The notes beneath the pieces were generated by a model. The model searched no databases and was not told the DNA's origin. It saw only the letters and a program-made list of their open reading frames with translations. This document shows, piece after piece, positions 22,190 to 36,300 of a stretch of 64,000 nucleotides of DNA (positions are counted from its first letter, which is position 1; every line of letters starts with the position of its first letter). Source of the DNA: Symsagittifera roscoffensis (Eukaryota; Xenacoelomorpha; Acoela; Convolutidae); the NCBI RefSeq assembly GCF_963678635.1, contig NC_087066.1, positions 22,163,996-22,227,995 on the forward strand, in the 5' to 3' direction. A program made the translations under genes and the position numbers.

Positions 22190-22550
22190 GCAGGGGGTGG
22201 ATGTTGGTTTTTCTCGAAGGCGGGAAATTTTGTCAACTTTTTTTTTGTTTTAGGTCGATCCAATTGATTTTCAAATCACTAGAAAGACCTTTTTTTGATA
22301 AAATGAGAAAATCAAAAGTTTTTGAAAAACAAACAGTCCAAAAAAGGCGTTTTTAGGATTTTTTCGGAAATTTTGGCCAAAAAATTGTGAATTTTTGGCG
22401 CGCGCTTTCACCTCAAAACTATTAAATATAGGCGTTAAAGGCTCTTTTAGAAAGTTTTTAAGTTCTGTCAGCCAAAAATGGATATCTCAAAATAGTACAA
22501 GGGCGGAACACCCTTTGGGTCGGCAAGGGGTGGAATCCCTTAGTTGAGAC
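22190..22550 (-). repeat. hAT-like MITE copy, inverted (family H)
   Basis: Carries the family's blocks in reverse order relative to 21499-21852: CTCGAAGGCGGGAAATTTTG, AGGTCGATCCAATTGATTT, GTCAGCCAAAAATGGATATC, CCTTTGGGTCGGCAAGGGG. The two copies lie head to head about 340 bp apart. Ends are diverged and no target duplication could be defined. Confidence 0.6.
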
Positions 22551-25139
22551 ATTATTTAAAAATCTATTTTTTCAAAACTTCAAAAATTTCAAAGATCAAA
22601 AATAAAACACAGGGCTTCCATCTCAAATCTAAATACAAACAGAATGCATTTATTAGAGCGGAACTTGAATGTACTGACTGACCTATGACGTCTAGGAAAC
22701 AGGTTTTAATTTTTTCTAGTGATTTTGTAAAAAAAAAGATAAAACTTCCAAAAAAGAGCAAAAATTTAGATTTTTTTTTATTAGAATTCATCCACCAAAA
22801 ACTCCATTTAAAGTATAACACATTGTTCCTATCGTAGTGAATATAAAAATAGAAAAAACTGTATCGAAAAGGTTTCAAAATTTTAAACATTTTTTTTTGC
22901 CGTGAAAAGCTATTGAATCAGAGTTTGAGCGGCAAGAAAGAAAGGTTGGTTTGGCTATAATAACGCATAAGTGTCATTATAAAGCAGGCGATTTCTGTAA
23001 AACGAAAAAAAATTGTACAAAAAAATCAACAAAGAATCCAATTGTTTTTTTTTTTCGATTTTTTAGCAGACATTTTTTGAACTTTGAACAAAAATTTTTG
23101 AAAGTTTCTGAAAAGCAAAATTGCGCAAACACCCAAAACTAACTTCACGCAAGTAAAACTAAGTTTTGACGACCAAATTGAGCATGAAAATGCTATTTTG
23201 AGCATGGTCGCTCGTTTTTTTTGCTCGAAATTAGACCAAAAATCAATGTTTCCAAACGTGTTTTTCTCAGCACTGACATTTTTTGGCAACTTATTATTTT
23301 CGTTGAAATCACAACTGAATGGGTTTTAATTTGAAGTGCACTCGTTGCTTTTTGATGATGATTTGTGGTACCTGGTTTTGCATGGGAAACAAAAAAGAAG
23401 ACAAAATCAAAACACGCCCGAATACCAAGTTCCTCCCCATTTTCAATGGTCAGAACAACGAGAGCACCAATATTCCTTCTTTTTCTTTATATCGCCGAAA
23501 CTGAGCTCACTTGTAAAAAGCAAGTCTGATCGGGGTAAAAATGTTTGTTACTCAAATCTGCCTCAGACCCCGAACTTGTCTTATTTGAATCAGTGCAGAT
23601 CTGATGCAGCTCTGCACCAGCAAATTCTTACGGCCAGATCTGAATAGACGTGACTCACGTCTGCCAGCAGACCGGGTCAGACATGGCTTCCCCTATACCA
23701 TATTTTTTGAGTCACTTGAGTCACCCATCTACCAAATCTGCTTTAATAGGAACCGATCTGATCCCCTGCGTTCACAGTATCTATGAAAATACGTTCAAGG
23801 TTTCGTGAAAAAAATTATGAATGAAATATCGCATTGAGTTACTTAAAGATACTTCACAACAGTTCTTCAAAATTGAATAAAATCTAAAAACAGTTCCGCG
23901 GTTTTGATCCTTTCTATAGAGTTTTTCCTCATCTGATCTAGATCTTGGTTCGGTTTGGGCCGGCCATTAATGGCTAACAACTAACCGAAAGACATTCGAT
24001 TGACTCAAGTAGAAAAATTCCGAATATTGATAGCACGTTAATTGAACTATAAAGGTTAAACCAAGTCTGAAAAAATGATTTCAAAGATGGAATTATAACT
24101 ATTCATATTGGAAATTGACGGAAAAATGTTTTCTTAATTCTGTAAAATTATCTCCAACTTCGTAAATTTCTAGGCAATGTATGCTGTAAAGTAATAGTGC
24201 TGAATATGAAATTTTTTTGAACATTTAAGCAGAAAAAAAGTAGGACCAAAACCAACTTTGACGGAAAAATCAATTGAGCATTGCGCTGATGCTTCAATTT
24301 ATTCAAACGAGTTTAAAAATGCGTTTGTTAACACGTTTTTATGCAATGCAAAGGCGTTTGTTTAGTGCAAATGTAGTCAACTAAACCTTGCAAGGTAGAG
24401 TCATATGTGCTTATTTGATATGCAGATGAATCAAACCTGATCATTCATACCAGGTGGCGAGATCTGCGACAAAATTAGACAGATATTATTCTAGCGTAGT
24501 GCTTAGGTACCCGCACTACAGTTTCATGGAAAATAATCGATTCTAATGGATGATATCGGCAACAAATCTTAACCGATATAATCGGTTTTCATGACCTATC
24601 TAACCATGAAAATATATTTTTAGTGGAATAAAATCGAATAATTTCAGCAATCGAAGTCGAACATTAACCTTTATAATCGATCATAATCCTATTTTGGTTT
24701 CAATATAATCGGTTATTTTTTGTTCACAAACTCCATGAGAGTCAAATTTTTTGCCAAATATAAATGTTTATTTTCTACTTTCCGCAGCAATCGGCAAACT
24801 TAGAACACGAACAATTTCGTTCATATCTGTGTACAATCCCCCTCAACGATCGACATCGGATCCTTTTTTCACGCCCCTCTTCCTTCGAACCCCCACCCCA
24901 CACACACACACAACCTTGGGGCTAAACTGGGGGTGTCGGATCAAAATGTTTGGGCATTGCGTTCAGTAACCAACGCCCCATGGTCTAAAAGGAAGCTTAA
25001 CATAAAATGGGGTTTAAGGAGGGCAGTAGATTGATTAAATTAGTGTAGCAAAAAGTCACAAAAATTGAGAAACTAAAAAAGAAACTAAGTTTTTAAGAAA
25101 GAATTTAGAAGGAACTAAGTTGAAAACAGCTAGAAGTAA
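22551..25139. other. Presumed intron 1, simple repeats only
   Basis: Contains a smaller cluster of TTATAATCGAT-type motifs at 24530-24720, a short (CA)n run at 24898-24912, and a C-rich patch at 24835-24935. A segment at 23385-23460 (ATTTTCAATGGTC core) is loosely repeated at 28680-28760. No gene recognised. Confidence 0.4.
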
Positions 25140-25350
25140 AAATTAAAATGAAAAAGAGGCCGAGTATGCCGTTTTTGGGTACTTTTTGGAAAATTTTGAC
25201 CAAAAAATTGTACTTTTTTGGCACGCACTCCCTTTCCAAGTTAGTTCATCTTGGTTTCAGAAAAAATTTAAAGTTGGTCGGCCTAAAAATGATATAAAAT
25301 AATACCAGAGGGGAACATTTGGTTGGTGAGGTGGACGCCCCTGTTTACTT
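25140..25350 (-). repeat. hAT-like MITE fragment (family H)
   Basis: Contains the family's GACCAAAAAATTGTACTTTT, GGCACGCACTCCC and AAGTTGGTCGGCC blocks. Strongly diverged and truncated. Confidence 0.4.
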
Positions 25351-25448
25351 GTCCCTTTCCATCAGCATTAGAAAATCGATAGTAATGGTTGAAAAACTAA
25401 TCATATTTAAAAAATTAATAAATAAAAAAAACGTGTTATGAAGAATTA

Positions 25449-26173
25449 CAGTGCTGATTTAAATAATCCGGACAAATTGATCAAAACTTGATTTTTCAAA
25501 CATGCTTTTCTCAAATTGGGTCAAGATTAGACAAAAAGTGAAGAGAACAAAAGTTGCTTAGAATTTCATCAGAGGTAATATGGTGAGATTTTTTTCCAAA
25601 ATTCTCAACCAAAATTTAACCCTAAAAATGGGTCATTTTGATTTTTTTTAATTAATCAATAAATACGCTGAAACTACTTGGTTATTTGATGAAAAATATA
25701 TATCACAAGAAGCCTCTTACACAGTCCAACAAAGTTCTAGCAGGGTTAAGTCTCCAAAAACTTGTATGAACAAATATTTTTGCTTGATATTCAAGAAAGG
25801 TCATTTTTACTATATAAAACCCAAAATCTTCGCCTAAAAAATTTCAAACAATTTACTCAAACTTTTGGAGATTTAACCATTCTAGAACTTTGTTGGGATG
25901 TGTAAGAAGCTTTTTGTGGTACATATTTCTCATCAATTAACAAAGTAGTTTCAGCGTAATTTTTGATTAAGGAAAAAAGCCAAAACGACCCATTTTTGGG
26001 GTAAAATATTGGTTGGGAATTTCGTAGAAAAAATTGCACCATTTTAATACTGATGAAATTCTAAGCAACTTTTGTTCGCGTCACTTTTTTTCTTTTAAAA
26101 ACACAAATTGAGAAAAACGCGTTTAAAAATTCAAGTTTTATTCGTTTTGTCCGGATAATTTAAATCAGCACTG
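25449..26173. mobile_element. Fold-back MITE, Tc1/mariner type (copy 2)
   Basis: Starts CAGTGCTGATTTAAATAATC and ends with its near-perfect inverse, flanked by TA on each side. The 725 bp consist of two inverted arms around an AT-rich centre near 25800, matching copies at 4856 and 40295. No transposase. Located inside the presumed first intron. Confidence 0.85.
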
Positions 26174-26639
26174 TATAAGCAAGTGCAATCGAACAAAACT
26201 GATTTTCTCTTAAGTTGGCGTGAAATTTCCAATCACTTTGGCAATTATCAGTAAAACCAAAACATGAACGGAGCCCTCATCAAAGACACAATGCTTTAGT
26301 TAAAGTGATATTTAGTTTTTCTGCATTGGAAGAGTTTTATCTCTTTTTTCTCTTCACAACTGTTTTTTTTTTCCTTATTTCCAAACATAGTTTTTAACAT
26401 TTTACGTTTTTTTGTTACTTTTTATCCTTATTACCGGAACACACAAAATAATATTTAGCCTCTCTCCAATGAACTTAGTGAATTTCACACAAACTCAGAG
26501 GGGGGTTTGGATACTTTGAATTGACATCTAGTTTGGATTGACCCTCATTTTAACCCAGAGAACCTTTTTCGCCAAAAACGGTAGGTTTATAGATATCGTA
26601 AGAAATTTGGTTGACGATCTTAGAAGTAACTTATAATTC

Positions 26640-26970
26640 ATGACCTTGAAGGATTTTTAAAGGAGAAGTATCGAGGTGGATTTTCGAAAAGACATTGTAG
26701 TTTTTGCCGAAACTTTTTTTTCACCGATAAAATGTTTTCTGCACGCATTTTTTTGGAGAAAAAACAGTCCAAAAATTTTTGTGAATTTTTTCGATGGTTT
26801 TGACCAAATGTTGCGTTTTTCTGCGCAACGCTTTCCATTCAAAGTTATTATACATTGCTACCTAAACAAGCCGCCTTTGGAATTTTTTTAGACCCAAAGT
26901 AGATGCCGTAGATTAGGACCAAAGGGGACCCCTTTAAGCGGGCAGGGGGTCGAACCCCTTTGGGAGGAGA
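26640..26970 (-). repeat. hAT-like MITE fragment (family H)
   Basis: Shows the inverted family blocks GGACCAAAGGGGACCCCTTT, GGCAGGGGGTCGAACCCC and GACCAAATGTTGCGTTTTTC. Diverged; ends not defined. Confidence 0.5.
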
Positions 26971-29699
26971 GAGGGATGTAATCAGGTGTGTCACTAAAAA
27001 TTTGATACAAAAAAGCAATTAACAACTACTAGTTTGCCTGTATATTTTTATAGTATTTTCCATCTGGGTTAATTGAATCTCCGTTTATTCTCATTTTATG
27101 TTTTCCTCGGTGTTTTATGGTTTTTATAGCTTTTTAATGCAATGTGATCTAGAAGCTTATCCTGGGTATGTGATGTAATCGCATATAAAATTTGCTAAAT
27201 GCTGATTCATTGCTAAAAAATTGACCGATTTGAAAGTAAATCAAAGTAGGGGACAAAACATGGTTATATTTACGATTTCAGAAACTTTTAGCTGTTCAAT
27301 AAAAGCAACATCTTGGTGATTTCAGTCAATTGATTTTGACGGATTGGAACATTGGAGTCAAATTTATTGCTCAAGTTTTGTAAATGGCTTTAATTTAAGT
27401 TTCTTTTGAATTCCGATTGCCTTTTCCCCTAGAAATCTAGATTTCCAAAAGATCCTATTGCTCTATAAAAGCATCGAAAAACACTGCTTGAAAATACGTT
27501 TTTAGCGAGTTCTAACCAACTTTTTCTTGGAGTTAATTGAAGAGATTTACTCTCGAGATCAAAGTTTTAGATCAAAATTTAAAAAAAACTGACCGCGCGA
27601 TTAGGTGATAATAATTTAATGTTACATTTCGCATCATGTATATTATTATAAAAAATCCTTTTCTTGAAAAGATGAATTTTAAATAATAAATTGTTCATTG
27701 AGAACGCTTTGAGTTTGAGAAATATGAAAATTCACTCGAAAACAGTTTTTCACGGAGGGCACGGTTTTTCAACGAAATTTCGGATAGCTTGTCGGATCTT
27801 TTTTTAACTAGACGAAACTGGTTTTCAAAATTTTCCCAGAATATTTTGAGGACATTAATTTTCTAGCCAAAAATTGGCGCGAAGAAAAACAATGCCGGAG
27901 CATCTAGTTTTGTCTAAAGTTGGAACATCGATTGAAGAAACTTTACCACTTCAATTCAATTAGGGTTAAGTTTTAATCCTAATTTTCATTTCAATTAGGA
28001 TTGCAAAAAAAAAAATATTTAAATGACTAAATCTTAAGTTTTTGATAATTTCCAAGATGTTTTTCCATTTATTCTACTAATAATGCGACAAAATTTTCAT
28101 AAAAGTCATTTGAGCTTAAAAAACATAGGGTGACAAGGACAGAATATATCGACCATAGTCTTGAAAAAAAAACAATGCAAGTTTTTCGAAATATTGTCGT
28201 TTTTTTTCGGCGTGATACAATAAAAGGAACTGAACAAAAACTGCAGATTAGTTTAATTGACAACCATACTAAAATAAGCAAGTTTAATTATAACTTTTAT
28301 GGAAAAATACTAGAAAAACAAAAAAAATCAAAACAAACGTTATAGAATTTATTTTCAATATTTTGCAGTTTTTTGAATATTTAAAAATTCTGATTCCAAA
28401 AAAGCGCTAAATTACTCAAACTAAATCAACATCACTCACATAAAATTAATTTATTACATTTTAAATTGAGCTAATCTAAGCTTTTAAGCAATTGAAATAA
28501 GACTGCTTGCTCGCTTTATTCGCTCGTAAGAAAACGAAAAATCAAAATTTTCACCGAATTTTGTCGATAATGGAAAGTTTGTTGGAAAATTTTTTAATGT
28601 GGTTCGAATCACGACTGTAATGGCTTTAATATAATATTTCAGAGCCGTCCGATTATTATTTGTGCTTCCTGATTTTGCGAGGAAAAAAAAGAAAAAAAAA
28701 CTAAAACAGACTCGAATACAAAAATCCTCCCAATTTTCAATGGTCGGAACAAAAACTCGAAACAAGAAACTTGTGTAAATTAATTGAGGTAATCTTTAGT
28801 GTAATTTGTATAAGTGAATTGGTATCATCAAGTTGATCAAAATGATCTGATCTCATCGTTAGACTATTGCTGAAACTAATACTTTAAGCTTTACTTCAGT
28901 ACATATTTTTTTGGGTAAGAGCATGAACTGCTATTGAGTTTTAAAATTTCGTAGTCTTAAATGCATCAAAAATTGAGAAGGGAATTTAGAAAAATTCCCA
29001 GAAAAATCATTACAACGAGAGATATTTTTTAAAGAACCCTTGATTAGATGTAAGTCACGGCATTTAAGTCAGTAAAATGGGACTCCCATACTACACAAAA
29101 CTTCCTTAAGTTACTAAAACCAACCAATTCAAAAAAATCGCCATAAGTTTATCACTTTTCTTGTAAAATCTCACTCTTATCATCGATTCTTCAGTTTTTG
29201 TCGTGGCCACAAAAAATGAAAGGTCACGGTATTTTTCAGAAACCAAAACTGTTTTTTTTTCATCTTCCTTTCTCCTTTGTAAAAGGAGAGAAACTTGTTA
29301 ATAGGATCAAAATTCTTTTGCCAGAACCCTTTTCAATATTTTAAAGGCGCGCAACTTCATTTCATTACCATAGGAAACTATTTGCAAGATGTGGATTTCA
29401 GTTTGAAAATAAAAACACTATTTGTTACATGTGCTTGACATTGCGTGCCAGGGGATGATTCAAAAATTAGCCATTTAATATTACAAATTCGAAAACGTAG
29501 TTTTTTCTATAAATTTATGGGTTTTTAAAAAACTACTGCGGATAAACCAGTCGATAACTTAATTTTGAAGTGAGGTGTCTTGTTTTTGTTCAGAGCAAAA
29601 TAGCTAGAACCGCAAATTTTTGACTTTTGGAAACTTTAGATGAAAAAATTGCTAAATAAGTAAATATTATTATATATTAAAACTAGTAAGTATTAGTAA
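26971..29699. other. Presumed intron 1, nothing recognised
   Basis: AT-rich sequence with no gene, RNA or recognised mobile element. Short open frames here (28130-28345, 28484-28765) have no domain and no coding-like composition. Confidence 0.4.
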
Positions 29700-30240
29700 A
29701 TATTAGCCCCTTAAAATTAGTAAATATTAGCGCCAAAGGCGCCTCAAAAACTTTCAGGGTACATCAGCCAAAAATGGATATCTCAAAGTAGTACAAAGGG
29801 GGAGCTTTGGGTCGGCATGGGTTCGAATACCTTCTCCCCCCTCAGCTACTCGACCACCTGTCGACCCGAAGGTTTCCCCCGCTGTATGACCTTGAGATAT
29901 CCATTTTTATTTTTGGCTGACGTACCCTAAATTTTTTGTAAGGCGCCTTTGGCGCTAACTTTTACTCATTTTGAGGGGCAAGCACACGCCAAAAAACGCA
30001 ATTTTTTGGTCAAATGTTTTCAAAAATTGCCTAAAAAAGCCTCTTTTTGGCCTGTCTTTGTTTCAACTTTCACCTGCGGGGCTGAAAATTTGGCCAAAAT
30101 AGGGTCTAGTGAGATCTTGAGGAGAGCTCGGAAAAATTATTTAGTCAACCTAAAAAAAGGTCGACAAAACATACAAAGTTTTTTATTTGAAAGTCCACCT
30201 CCTCTCTCGAGAAAATTCGAGATGTGCTCCTGAAAATAAT
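29700..30240. repeat. hAT-like MITE copies, head-to-head pair (family H)
   Basis: GCGCCAAAGGCGCC and TCAGCCAAAAATGGATATCT at 29730-29790 are mirrored by GAGATATCCATTTTTATTTT and AAGGCGCCTTTGGCGC at 29890-29955. Two family members therefore meet tail to tail and can form a hairpin. The second continues to CTCGAGAAAATTCGAGATGT near 30220. Confidence 0.6.
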
Positions 30241-30409
30241 CGTTCATGTTAACGGTTTTTGACGAAAAAATTTATACCAGCTGAAAGATGATGCTTTTTT
30301 TAAGTCAATTTAAAAAACTTTCTTTTCCACTTGTGATTGTTTTGGCGAAGTTATTTGGTCAACCTTATAATTTCATTCAGATAAATATATTTAGTCATTA
30401 AAAGTAAAT

Positions 30410-30491
30410 TAGTCAATCTAAAAAGTCGTCAAAACTTTCGAAATTTTTTGAAAATCTGCCCCTCCCTCGAGAAGATCCTAGATCCGCACCT
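30410..30491 (+). repeat. hAT-like MITE end fragment (family H)
   Basis: Only the right end is left: GAAAATCTGCCCCTCCCTCG, then AGAAGATCCTAGATCCGCAC. It follows the copy at 29700-30240 by about 170 bp. Confidence 0.5.
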
Positions 30492-32875
30492 AAAAATAGC
30501 TGTTCTTTTTTGCCATTTTTTTGAAAAAACTTATGCCAGCTAAAAAATGATGGTTCTTTGAACTCAATAAAAGTATGCATTTCTACTTTTGATTGTTTTT
30601 GCAAAGTTATAGAGGTTTGGAAAATCACATTTTGGCCAATTTGGAAAAATTGATAGGCGTAAACTCATCAGTTTTCTACCTTTGCTATGAGCTCAGAAAC
30701 CATTCCAAATTGAACATTGTCTATGTATTTAATTTAAAAAATACATTTATAGTTGTTAAATTTATCTTTTTGTGAAGGTGAAGGCTAAAAAAATTCAATA
30801 TGTAATTTTTTTGTAGATTATTATAAGTAAGACTTATTCGGATAACGCAAAGGACAATCGGAATTTTTTAGGGTTTATACGCCTCGACCAGGTTGACCCA
30901 TTTAGCGAGCGCATGTACATGCAAATTTTTTTTAACTTGATAGAATTTGTTCTCGCGTTCATTAAGAACTTCATTCATTCAAAGATTAAAATTTTTTAGT
31001 CTCCTTGTTATGAGGATTATTAAAGCATCTTTGCGAAAGAATACGCTTTTTGAAAATTATTCTTTGAATTATAGATGAATACTCTCCCGGCTGCCTTTTT
31101 TGTATTCTCATTTCTCTGTTAGCATTAATGAAGAGATCTTTGCAGGAGTAGTTCTTAATTTAAGATATTAAAAATTTACATACTTATTGCAAAATTTTTT
31201 TGTGCTTCAAATATCAAACAAATGCAAAGAATTGCGAGAATAATTTTCTGAGTGCCTTGCAGTTTTTCCGCAAAATTGTAGTTCTAACTTTTACAGAAAC
31301 CTGCCTTTATACCTAACTCTGAAAAAGTTTTAAAATCAATTAAAAAGCAAACCTGTTTTTTGAAAGTAAAGCTATGAAATTACGACAGTTTTATAGGTCT
31401 TTTAGGATTGGATACATGTATTAGTGCTCAAAAAATTTTACGTTTTTTGGTCAAATCTGTCAAAATGAAAGAAAATTGAGATCTTTTGCGATTCGAAACA
31501 GATTATGTGTTCCCATTTTATGTTGCTTATTTCCTGAAGATGTCTTTTGGTTCAACATTTTTCCTCCAACCTATTTTGTCATAATTTCTATCAATTTAAT
31601 CCGTGACTCTTAGTAGAATAAGATTTCTCTCGACTATCAATATGATTGAGCGAGATTCCAAGAAGTGTTATGACGTTTTCTCTGACGGTTAAGAATCAGA
31701 GACAGCTTAGTACCAGAACATTTTAATCGTATTTTTGACAGAGATTAGTACGGGTGATTTACCTTTCTATGACAAGTCAACTTCAATATAACCCCAAATC
31801 GGATGGTCAGAGAATGGAATTAGAAATACATTCAGACGATAGACTGACAGATTATAATCCCCATTGAAAACTTATCCAAGTTCGCAAAAATTGATTTTTA
31901 AGACTTCGTAGACAGGAAAAACTCACAAGCGTTCTCAAATGAATTTCCATTTTTTTCTCAATTGAAAAGCACCAGAGCTTAAATAATAAAAAAGAGAATT
32001 GAGACGCTCAAAGCTATGGATTTTCGTCGATAATTTCAGAGCCAGAGAACCCTGTGGCAAAATGCGAGGACACCGCTACAACGTTTTTTGGAGTGAAAAA
32101 AATAACTAAGTAATAAAGATAAAACTCCGATGAGCGGGAAATTTGAGGAAATAAATCGATTTTTTTGTCTTCTAACCAAATAAAAGCTTTAAGTGTCATA
32201 ATTGTTTGTTTCAGTACTATTTTTGTCTGAATCCATTAAGTTTTACAAATGCGTCTTCTAATCAATAAGAAATATGACCAAGTTAACAACATCCTCCGCC
32301 TCCCCCGCCCACCCCAAGTTATTAGGTGAAGGTATTAACTTGCGGTTCTAAGTTGGAACTTTCTGCCACCAATGAGAATCAAACATTTAAAATCGAGCGC
32401 TTAGAGAATTTATTTTGAATCAAATGCTGAGGTGAAAGATTGCTATTCGGGGGTTCTATCTGGATCGCTCAGTTTTTTTTTTTCAGTTATGAATTTTTGA
32501 CCCGACTTTTTAAATTAATTTTCTTTTGATTTTAGTATGCATTCTTCCAAGTGAGTAAGCACATATCTCAGTTTCTTACTTAATAAACCAAAACAAAAGG
32601 GAAGGGAAACTTTGGCTGAGGGAGTGTCAGTTATTGCATAGTTTCAACTTCTAATTTTTATTTCTTTTCCAGATACCGTTTTTTAGTTCAGTTTACACGT
32701 TGAATATGATATCTAACTAAGTCACAAACTTACATTGGAATGCATGTTAGATCACGTCTTCTATAAAACAATTTTTCGCATATTGCACAAAACCGTTATT
32801 GTTGTCACAAACAGGATCTTTTGGATACCTTCTGCTGAAATTCGTTCTTCAGTAACATTTTTGAAATGTATTTAG
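30492..32875. other. End of presumed intron 1
   Basis: No repeat or gene recognised. The last bases give the acceptor TGTATTTAG|T, with AG at 32874-32875. A better pyrimidine tract with AG at 32851-32852 would put a stop codon in frame before 33000 and so does not fit the exon. Confidence 0.45.
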
Positions 32876-33314
32876 TCGCAACACGATCGGTTCAAGTGCC
32901 GTAAACTCTGCAAGTTCCGTCAAAACCGCGAAGCCGAAGTCAAATGAAATGCCAGGCGGCAACTCGAATCAACTCGGACCCGAGAACCAACACGGCATCA
33001 ACAGTGACTCATCAGATTACGTCACCGAAATCACGGATCCTTTGGCGTCACTGAACCAGAGCAGTCCGAACTTCTTTCCTAAGCCATGTCCGGCTTGTGA
33101 GATTGAGTCTTACATTTTACGGAACGCGACCAAAGCACACCCCCCTCAGAATCCAGACGGATCTGCGGTGGGGGTGGAGGGGAGGTTGATTGTGTCTCAG
33201 CTACTGGACATGAATGTACGTGACGAGACTCTTCAGGTCATGTGTACTGTAAGAATCATGTGGACTGACACATACATGGTCTGGGATTCGAGTGACTACG
33301 GGGGAATTGTAGAG
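32876..33314 (+). CDS. Cys-loop ligand-gated ion channel subunit, exon 2 (N-terminal ligand-binding domain)
   Basis: The frame is open from 32865 through the donor GAG|GTAAGT at 33315. The exon starts in phase 2 at 32876 and ends in phase 0. Its first 65 or so codons are Ser/Asn/Pro-rich and contain a CPAC motif and two N-glycosylation sequons (NQS, NAT). From about 33180 it matches the start of a nicotinic-type ligand-binding domain: VSQLLDMNVRDETLQVM, then MWTDTYMVWDSSDYGGIVE with the loop D tryptophan. The next residues expected in this family are encoded exactly at 58902. An ATG at 32949 exists, but a protein starting there would lack a signal peptide, so an upstream exon is inferred. Confidence 0.88.
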
Positions 33315-36300
33315 GTAAGTCGCGGGATCCTTTTGCCGATATAAATACTAATATTGACAAAATCTAAAATTGATAAAAGTAGGTTTATTATAGGAAGAAA
33401 CAATCTATTATTTTTACTGCCTAATATACTTGCTTGTGATATGATTAAGAAACAGTGATTCAACCCATAGATTACAAGTTTTCTCTGCAAAACTACGTTT
33501 GATTTTTTAATCTTCTTAAAAGCGCCATGAGGTCATTTGTGTCCTTTGTCAAAAACGATCGCTTAAGTCTGTGCTCTCAAAACGCATACCCGAATCATTC
33601 ACACAAAGTCGAAATTAAATAATCATAACAATAATAATTGTGGTTTCTGCGATTCGCGGAGTATCTCTGAAAGGCTATCCATTCTGTCGAAGTGTTTGCG
33701 CTAACCTGAAAAAATTGGTCCATTTCCATTATCTCCCCACATTCCGGACTGAGATTTGTTGTTGAGCAAAGCTTTTTTTTGCGACTGAAAATCGTTTTTT
33801 TTGCGTCTAGAACTTTCACGTGGTACGAAAATTTTGTTTTTACATTTGATTTATTGTAGAAGTAAAAGCTTTCAGATGCCTGTTTGTGATCTTAAACAGG
33901 GGCACAACAGCGGTTCGCCGTGATGAGCGGTACAGCTCTTGTGTTGGTCCTTTCCCACGTGGATAAATGATCTTAAAAAAATCTAGACAAAACAAATAAA
34001 TGTCAAACTTTAGACACCTTGCAATGGTTAAAGGCACTATAAATCTCCGTAATTGTTTTATCAGCTTATTTTTCACAAATACACGAAAATTATAGTGGGT
34101 TCAGCGTGGATCACGTGATCAAAGAAACGTTTCAGCTCTGGAATCAAAATGTTTTCAAATTCCATGAATTTGAAATTGAGTTTAAAACCTCAAATAAAAT
34201 TTTAATTCGAAGAAAAGCTGCAAAAATATGCACGATTGCGATAGACTTTTCAGCCCTTAGATAGAATAAAATGGCCGCTGAATCCGGAAAATGGACATAA
34301 TTTCACCAGATGACGGCAGATAAGGGCATGTTATGCTTTTTGGTGAACTCTAAAAAGAAAGACAGGATAATCCATCAAAGAAATGTAAATATTTTGATTT
34401 ATTATCGCCTATCTTGACACCAAATCAGACAATTATAATCAAGCTGCGTCAAGATTTATGTCAAACAGATAAATCACTGAACTCTCAGCGGCGACTGATT
34501 TTAGAAGGCATGTTCACGTGATTAATGAAAATTGCCCCCGGTACCTGACAGGACCCGAAAAACCCTATAACTACAAACTTATAAATAAAACAAAATGAAT
34601 CAAACTCGCGACTGCCATCAACTAAGAGTGGTTAGAACTCCCAATGTCAACTTGTTGAGCGAGTAACTGTCCCTCGCCGAAGATTTCAGATAAAAATAGA
34701 TTATATTGAGAAAATCTTGACAAAAACGTTGCTCTTAAATCTATAATCTACCCAATTTACGGAACATTTTTCTCCATATAATCTTGATAAAATCTATTTT
34801 TTTTGCAATGTAGTCAAATTAAAGTTTTTTCTCTCCTTAGAAAAACCTGAAAATCTATATAAAAACAGGACTCACTCAAAGCAAGAATTTTCATATAAAA
34901 TTAAAAACCAGGCGCATCAATTTTTGCAATATTTGTCAAGACTTGAGGAATTTATGAAAAATGTTTAAAAAACTATTGAAAATCATCAATGAAAAATTCA
35001 ATGTTTGCTAGAAAAAAAATTGATAAGTTTTAGTTTCATAAAGGGGCGCATCTAAGGTTTTCATAAGCGGTGCGGGAGGGGGGGTTCGGGGTTTAAAAAC
35101 ATCAGTAAAGTATAGTAAGTTTACATCACTAGAAAGTTTACAAAAAATTCCTTCTAATTTTTGTTTCTAAATTATTCTAAGACAAAAAAATTAAACATTA
35201 CCAAAACAATTGATTTAAAAACAGCAGTAAAATAGGCTAGCAAAAAAACGGAAGTCAAAAAATAACAAAATGTTAACTTATTTGTAAAACTCGACTCATT
35301 TTTTAAATAAAAATGTGAAATTGAGTGAGACAACAAGATAACAAACTGAAGGTTAAAATAAATATGAGCAAAAAAGAAAATTTCAGCGGCGAAAGAAAAT
35401 GCACTCAAATCATTTCACGTTGAGTTGCAGGAAACATGAAACGAAATGGACAAAGTGATGCTTTAAGAGACGAGAAGAAGACTGTTTGTATTCATTCAAA
35501 ACCGTAGACTACCATGTAATCTCTATAAAATAGATTTTCAAGTGAATATAGAAAAAAATTCAACAAAAATATGTATTTTTGCTTTTAAAATCTTTAAAAT
35601 CAAAAAATTAGTTGAAGTAGAATTTTTTACCATTCATGAGCACATTATTCCATTTCGGCAGTTAATTTCGTTTATTTCCATGTGGAGTTTGAACCAGATT
35701 AGTTTGCCGCTTACGCGCTATAAGATGGAATTAAATCCAGCTCTGATTACCCCGAATAGATCAAATAGGTAATCTTCAAACACTAAAATCATCACCGGTA
35801 GAAAAAAATAGACTTTAATTTTGAGCGTAGAACATAAGTATTTTCAAATATTGTTTAAAAAATCAAAATTTCACCCCTAGGAGATTCTGTTCTAAGCTTT
35901 TTGGAATCTTTAGGATGAGCACTCGGTACCAAATCTTGTGAAACAGCTCCATTGTCCCTGTTTGAGACCTATGTTAACTTAATCTTTTGTTTTCTTGGGT
36001 AGGGAAGCGTTTCCTCCCGCAAGCAATAACTATGGAGCAATTTGGGTCAGTAATACTTGATGTCAAATTTTGAAAAAAAAAATCGAATGAAAAAAGAATA
36101 CATGAACTTTAATGGCAGTGTTTTCAAAATAACCCACTTGATTAGTTTGGGGTAATTGTACACTGAGTCGAAGTAAAACAACTAAATGAAACAAAACATT
36201 TGAAGACGTCAACAAGGATAGCCATAAAAATGCAGTGCTTGCTTGTTCTGACTACCCTAAATGCCGATGAAATATTTTTGATATGAAAAAAAATATATAT

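Noticed and set aside
32841-32853. Acceptor TTCGTTCTTCAG at 32851-32852 for exon 2
   Set aside because: It has the better pyrimidine tract but brings a stop codon in the frame required by the phase-2 donors and in the exon 2 frame.
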